Positions 61,030 through 64,000 of a DNA stretch of 64,000 nt are shown here, one piece after another. The translations under genes were made by a program, and so were the position numbers. The DNA is from Blastocladiella emersonii ATCC 22665. Lineage: Eukaryota > Blastocladiomycota > Blastocladiomycetes > Blastocladiales > Blastocladiaceae. Within the stretch, counting starts at the first letter, position 1; each line of letters starts with the position of its first letter. The notes below the pieces were generated by a model. The model was not told where the DNA came from. It saw nothing but the letters and a program-made list of their open reading frames with translations, and did not search any database. The stretch covers positions 372,001-436,000 of the forward strand of contig JANHCV010000012.1 in the NCBI GenBank assembly GCA_025594325.1, given 5' to 3'.

Positions 61030-61718
61030 CTACTTGCGCTTCCACACCCCAATCTTCTCCTTGCCCGCGCGCGACTCGAAACTCTCGCACTCGCGCACCT
61101 CGACCTCCTCAAAGTTGTCGAGCAGCAGCGCGCGGTACCCGTCGACCGACTGCGGATACGGCGGGCCGTCGTCCTGGTCCTTGTCGACCAGCGGGTACAT
61201 GAGCGTCACCAGCGTCCCACCCGGCCGCACCACCTGCGCCACGCGCGCCGCCCACGCCCCGCGCAGCGACGGCGGCAGCGCGCACAGGAACGTGTAGTCG
61301 TACATGGCGTCGAACTGCGGCACCGCGTCCGCGGGCTGGCTCGCGTCCAGGTCGTGCTCCGTGAACGCAAAGAAATCGGCGCACACGAACCGCGCGGTCG
61401 GCGGGATCGACCCGGCGTGCTTTTCGAGGCAGGCGGCCACGGCCGTCGGGCTGATGTCCACGCCGTACGCGACGCGGTCCGCCGACGCCAGCGCGAGCAC
61501 GTCGTACCCGCCGCCGCACCCGGGGACCAGCACGCGGCCCGTCGGGATCCGCCCCGCGGCGAGGAGGGCGACGAGCGCGGGCGCCGGCGTGCCGTGGTCC
61601 CACGGCGTGTTGGACGCCTGCCACTTGGAGTCCCAGACTAGCCGTGAGAGGAGCAGGGTGAGCGCGTTGCACCAGGTGAAAGGGGATCGAGGTGCTTACA
61701 TTCTTTGCCAGCGTTCAT
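61030..61718 (-). CDS. TPMT/thiol methyltransferase-family SAM-dependent methyltransferase
   Basis: 208 residues in two exons. Exon 1 is 19 nt (61718-61700, MNAGKE plus one base). The intron is 61638-61699 (GTAAGC...GGCTAG). Exon 2 begins FWDSKWQASNTPWDHGTPAP, the TPMT/halide-thiol methyltransferase opening. The SAM-binding motif is RVLVPGCGGGYDVLALASAD, followed by GVDISPTAV, FVCADFFAF and YDYTFLCALPPSLRGAWA, then PGGTLVTLMYPL. Likely substrates are small thiols or halides, but the sequence cannot tell which. Complete by family length. Its promoter region has two CGACGCGTCG palindromes. Confidence 0.92.
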
Positions 61719-62287
61719 GGTGGGCGATCGTCAAGGAGAGCGAGCGTTGGGGACGGGCGCCGTGGCTGGCTTTTGTACGCTGCACGATCGGGCAAACACG
61801 GGGCGGCTGAACCCGCGAGTTAGCACCAGCCGATGACAGGCGCGTCGGCGGTGGCGGCCGATTGGTCGCTTCGACGCCACGCGGGTGTCTCGCGGAGCTG
61901 AAACGCGACGCGTCGGATCGGCGTGCTTCCCGACGCGTCGAGCGCGGTCGCCCACAACAAAGCTCTTCTCCCAACTCCACACAGGCTGCAACGCAGACGA
62001 ATGGAAGCTTGCCACTAAATGCACTGGCCGCGGTGCGCCACGTCGTTGCTCGGATGGTCGCGCTGGCAGCCAACGACGCAGTAATTTAATCATTGCTGGG
62101 CCGTTCGCAAGTCGATGCCCTGCACAGCTTCGAGGACGCGCTTGTCTGAGCGTCTCGCGGGATGAAACACAATCAATGCCTTGGATGCTCACGTGAACTG
62201 GTGGAATGCAGTCCTGTCTTGGTCTGCCTTGCAGTGAATGCTCGTTCGCCCAGGCGCTTCCTCTCCCACTTCACGCTACGGTAACCG
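61719..62287. other. Divergent intergenic region, methyltransferase / LRR E
   Basis: 569 bp. Contains paired CGACGCGTCG palindromes at 61906 and 61931. The half nearer LRR E is AT-richer. No coding signal. Confidence 0.45.
61906..61940. promoter_or_regulatory. Two CGACGCGTCG palindromes, 25 bp apart
   Basis: Exact copies at 61906-61915 and 61931-61940, start-to-start distance 25 bp. They lie about 190-220 bp upstream of the methyltransferase gene and about 350 bp upstream of LRR E. The paired arrangement is the best case for a real binding site. Confidence 0.45.
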
Positions 62288-63517
62288 ATGGAACTGCCAA
62301 CTGGATGCATTAACGAGACTTTGGCCATTTTGCTTGACCACTCGCTGCAATCCAGCGCTTCGACCAACATGGAGCCCGCCTCCCGCCCACGAATCAATAT
62401 GCCGCACGTGCTCGAGAACATCCTCGTTCGCGCCGTGTTTGCGCACAACGACCCGTGCGACGTGGCCGGCTTCACACAGTACATGAAGGTTACCTTTGCT
62501 GAGGTTATCCCCGCAGTCCATTGCGCGGTCATCCAGCGATGCCTCAAGTTCCACGCGAATAACGCATTCGCAGCGGGTCGGGCCGCGGTACTCGAGAAGC
62601 GACGTCAGCTCGGCCTTTCGCTTCGCGCTACGCGCACTGCCATCCAAGCGGCGGCAAATATTCGCTCGCTTGCCGTCTTTGAGTGGCTTCGGGAGACCGG
62701 AGCGAGTTTGGATGCGAGCTGGCTGAACCCGCACGCATCCGCTGCACTTTACGGAGCTGTTTATGACCACCCGGCGAGCACTCCAGGCGACGCTTTTGTC
62801 CTAGAGAATCGAATCGTGACGCTCGAGGCGGCTCGCAATCTTGGTTTGACGTTGGCTGCTCCGAACACCAGCGTTCGCCAGCTGCGGCTCACTGCTTGCA
62901 CCATTGATCTTGCGCGACTGGTAGTACTTCGCTTTCCTGACAGCTTGGCCAAACTCGAGCTGGACCTGTACTGGTTGCCCCGCACTATTTCCGCAGATTC
63001 GTTCAAAGGTTGGCGATGGCCGCCGCACCTCGAACATCTCAAGCTCGCCAATATCGTGTTTGCCTCGACGACTATGCGTCCGCTGCTGCTGAAATTTCCC
63101 GCGACCCTGACGACATTTATCTTGGATGCATGTAACCTCGGCGACGACGGCGTACTCCGTGTCATCCAAAAGCTCCCGTCCACCCTGACAAGCCTCGGGC
63201 TCGTCGCTTGCGAAATCACGGGCAGCGGACTTGAACGCGTCCTTGTGCGGCTCCCAGTTTCTCTGACTAGCCTCGACCTCAGGTCAAACCGACTCAACTT
63301 CTTAGTTTACGAGAAATCGCGATGGGCGTTTCCCAGCCCGCTCACGCACCTTGTTCTCGACAATAACAGATTCAAACCGACGGGGATCGTCCCGCTTGGA
63401 AACGGAGTCCCTGCTGGACTCCAATCTTTGAGTCTCAAGTCCTGCGAACTGTTTTCCTGGGACCTTCATTACTTGCGAGCGCGGCTTCCCGGGCTCAAAA
63501 ACCTGGAACTTCGGTGA
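62288..63517 (+). CDS. LRR-family paralogue E, intact
   Basis: 409 residues, no intron, start ATG 62288 (a second at 62369 precedes the family opening INMPHVLENILVRAVFA). Family order: FTQYMKVTFAEVIPAVHCAV, two helical repeats (LEKRRQLGLSLRAT, FEWLRETGASLDAS), then leucine-rich repeats (SLAKLELDLYWLP, HLEHLKLANIVF, TLTTFILDACNLGDDG, TLTSLGLVACEITGSGLE, SLTSLDLRSNRLN, LTHLVLDNNRFKPTG). It is the longest uninterrupted array in the window. Its GC3 is lower than in neighbours such as PPIL1. Function unknown; the F-box-like opening suggests a ubiquitin-ligase adaptor. Confidence 0.75.
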   Translation: MELPTGCINETLAILLDHSLQSSASTNMEPASRPRINMPHVLENILVRAVFAHNDPCDVAGFTQYMKVTFAEVIPAVHCAVIQRCLKFHANNAFAAGRAAVLEKRRQLGLSLRATRTAIQAAANIRSLAVFEWLRETGASLDASWLNPHASAALYGAVYDHPASTPGDAFVLENRIVTLEAARNLGLTLAAPNTSVRQLRLTACTIDLARLVVLRFPDSLAKLELDLYWLPRTISADSFKGWRWPPHLEHLKLANIVFASTTMRPLLLKFPATLTTFILDACNLGDDGVLRVIQKLPSTLTSLGLVACEITGSGLERVLVRLPVSLTSLDLRSNRLNFLVYEKSRWAFPSPLTHLVLDNNRFKPTGIVPLGNGVPAGLQSLSLKSCELFSWDLHYLRARLPGLKNLELR

Positions 63518-64000
63518 TCCGGATCCGCGTTGCCTTAAACAGCGCTTGCTGTGGAATTCAACTGAACTCAAACTGCTCAAGCACGTCGGTTACTGACGCG
63601 AAGCGACGTGGAGCTTCTGTTCTAGAAGCGGAAAAGGCGTAGTGGCGATCTGGGCGTCAAAAGACCATATATAGTACCTGCTGTATTGGGAATATTGAGG
63701 CGGCGGGTTCGCCTGTCAGGCGATGTGGGCGCCGTTTCAATGCCGAGTCTAAGCTTGGGCCGTTCGTCGGTTAGCCGAACAGTCCCGCTCTCTTCCATTC
63801 GTCAGATTGACTTCGTGACTTTTCTGAGATCTCTGCAAAACGATCCTAAGTGAAATGCGACACATTCGAGAGTCAAGGATATTGGTGACATGGGCCGCAC
63901 AGGCCCTTCCCGCCTTTCAACTCTGTCAAATGGCACGGATTATTGGGTAGTCAGCGCGACGTGGTTGAGTCGTGCTCCTCGTCCGGCCATCGGGCAAGGC
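63518..64000. other. 3' flank of LRR E to window edge
   Basis: 483 bp, relatively AT-rich. I see no gene, repeat or palindromic site; a gene may begin beyond the edge. Confidence 0.4.

Overview
This window is eukaryotic nuclear DNA from a GC-rich, gene-dense fungus. The splice-corrected genes carry many short introns (mostly 53-84 nt, donors usually GTACGN or GTGCGN, acceptors usually GTGTAG or CAG). The best clue to lineage is a Kintoun/DNAAF2 gene at 44948-46316. Cytoplasmic dynein-arm assembly factors are kept only where motile flagella are made, so this should be a zoosporic fungus. The LRR family with tryptophan-rich helical repeats and the GC bias make Blastocladiomycota (Allomyces/Catenaria-like) my first guess. 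That placement is inference.

Layout. 1-18.2 kb is a tight run of housekeeping genes: ALG12 (cut by the window edge), ubiquitin-eS31 fusion, G-protein gamma, SERINC/TMS1, mitochondrial 2-Cys peroxiredoxin, ARPC1, an FHP-repeat protein, NOC2, IBA57, proteasome beta-6, a WW protein and an arrestin-like protein. 18.2-21.9 kb is gene-poor and holds two copies of a short TIR element (MITE-like) and a diverged 150-bp tandem duplication. 21.9-25.3 kb is a large protein with a degenerate 3'-5' exonuclease domain. 25.4-33.3 kb is accessory: two decayed LRR paralogues (A, B) flanking an orphan membrane protein, plus an intact paralogue (C). 33.5-35.6 kb is an ABCG half-transporter, followed by a 2.1-kb spacer with a third MITE copy. 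37.7-46.3 kb is a second housekeeping run: VPS9, SPF30/SMNDC1, mitochondrial bS16, TFIIH SSL1/p44, a small unknown, a four-helix membrane protein and Kintoun. 46.5-55.4 kb is accessory again: an F-box protein, a coiled-coil chromodomain protein, a frameshifted LRR paralogue (D), a DUF4470-like protein and a small basic protein. 55.4-61.7 kb holds an Ulp1/C48-like protease gene tail-to-tail with a SUMO-like-domain protein, a PHP-domain pseudoenzyme, PPIL1 cyclophilin and a TPMT-like methyltransferase. 62.3-63.5 kb is a fifth, intact LRR paralogue (E).

The genes do not form operons. Convergent pairs are packed 28-90 bp apart, and divergent pairs usually share 200-500 bp. Several proteins belong to universal machines (ribosome biogenesis, TFIIH, proteasome, spliceosome, Arp2/3). 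The interest lies in the accessory blocks. These use less GC-biased codons and carry frameshifts, stops and repeats that the core blocks lack. I found no rRNA, tRNA or CRISPR array.
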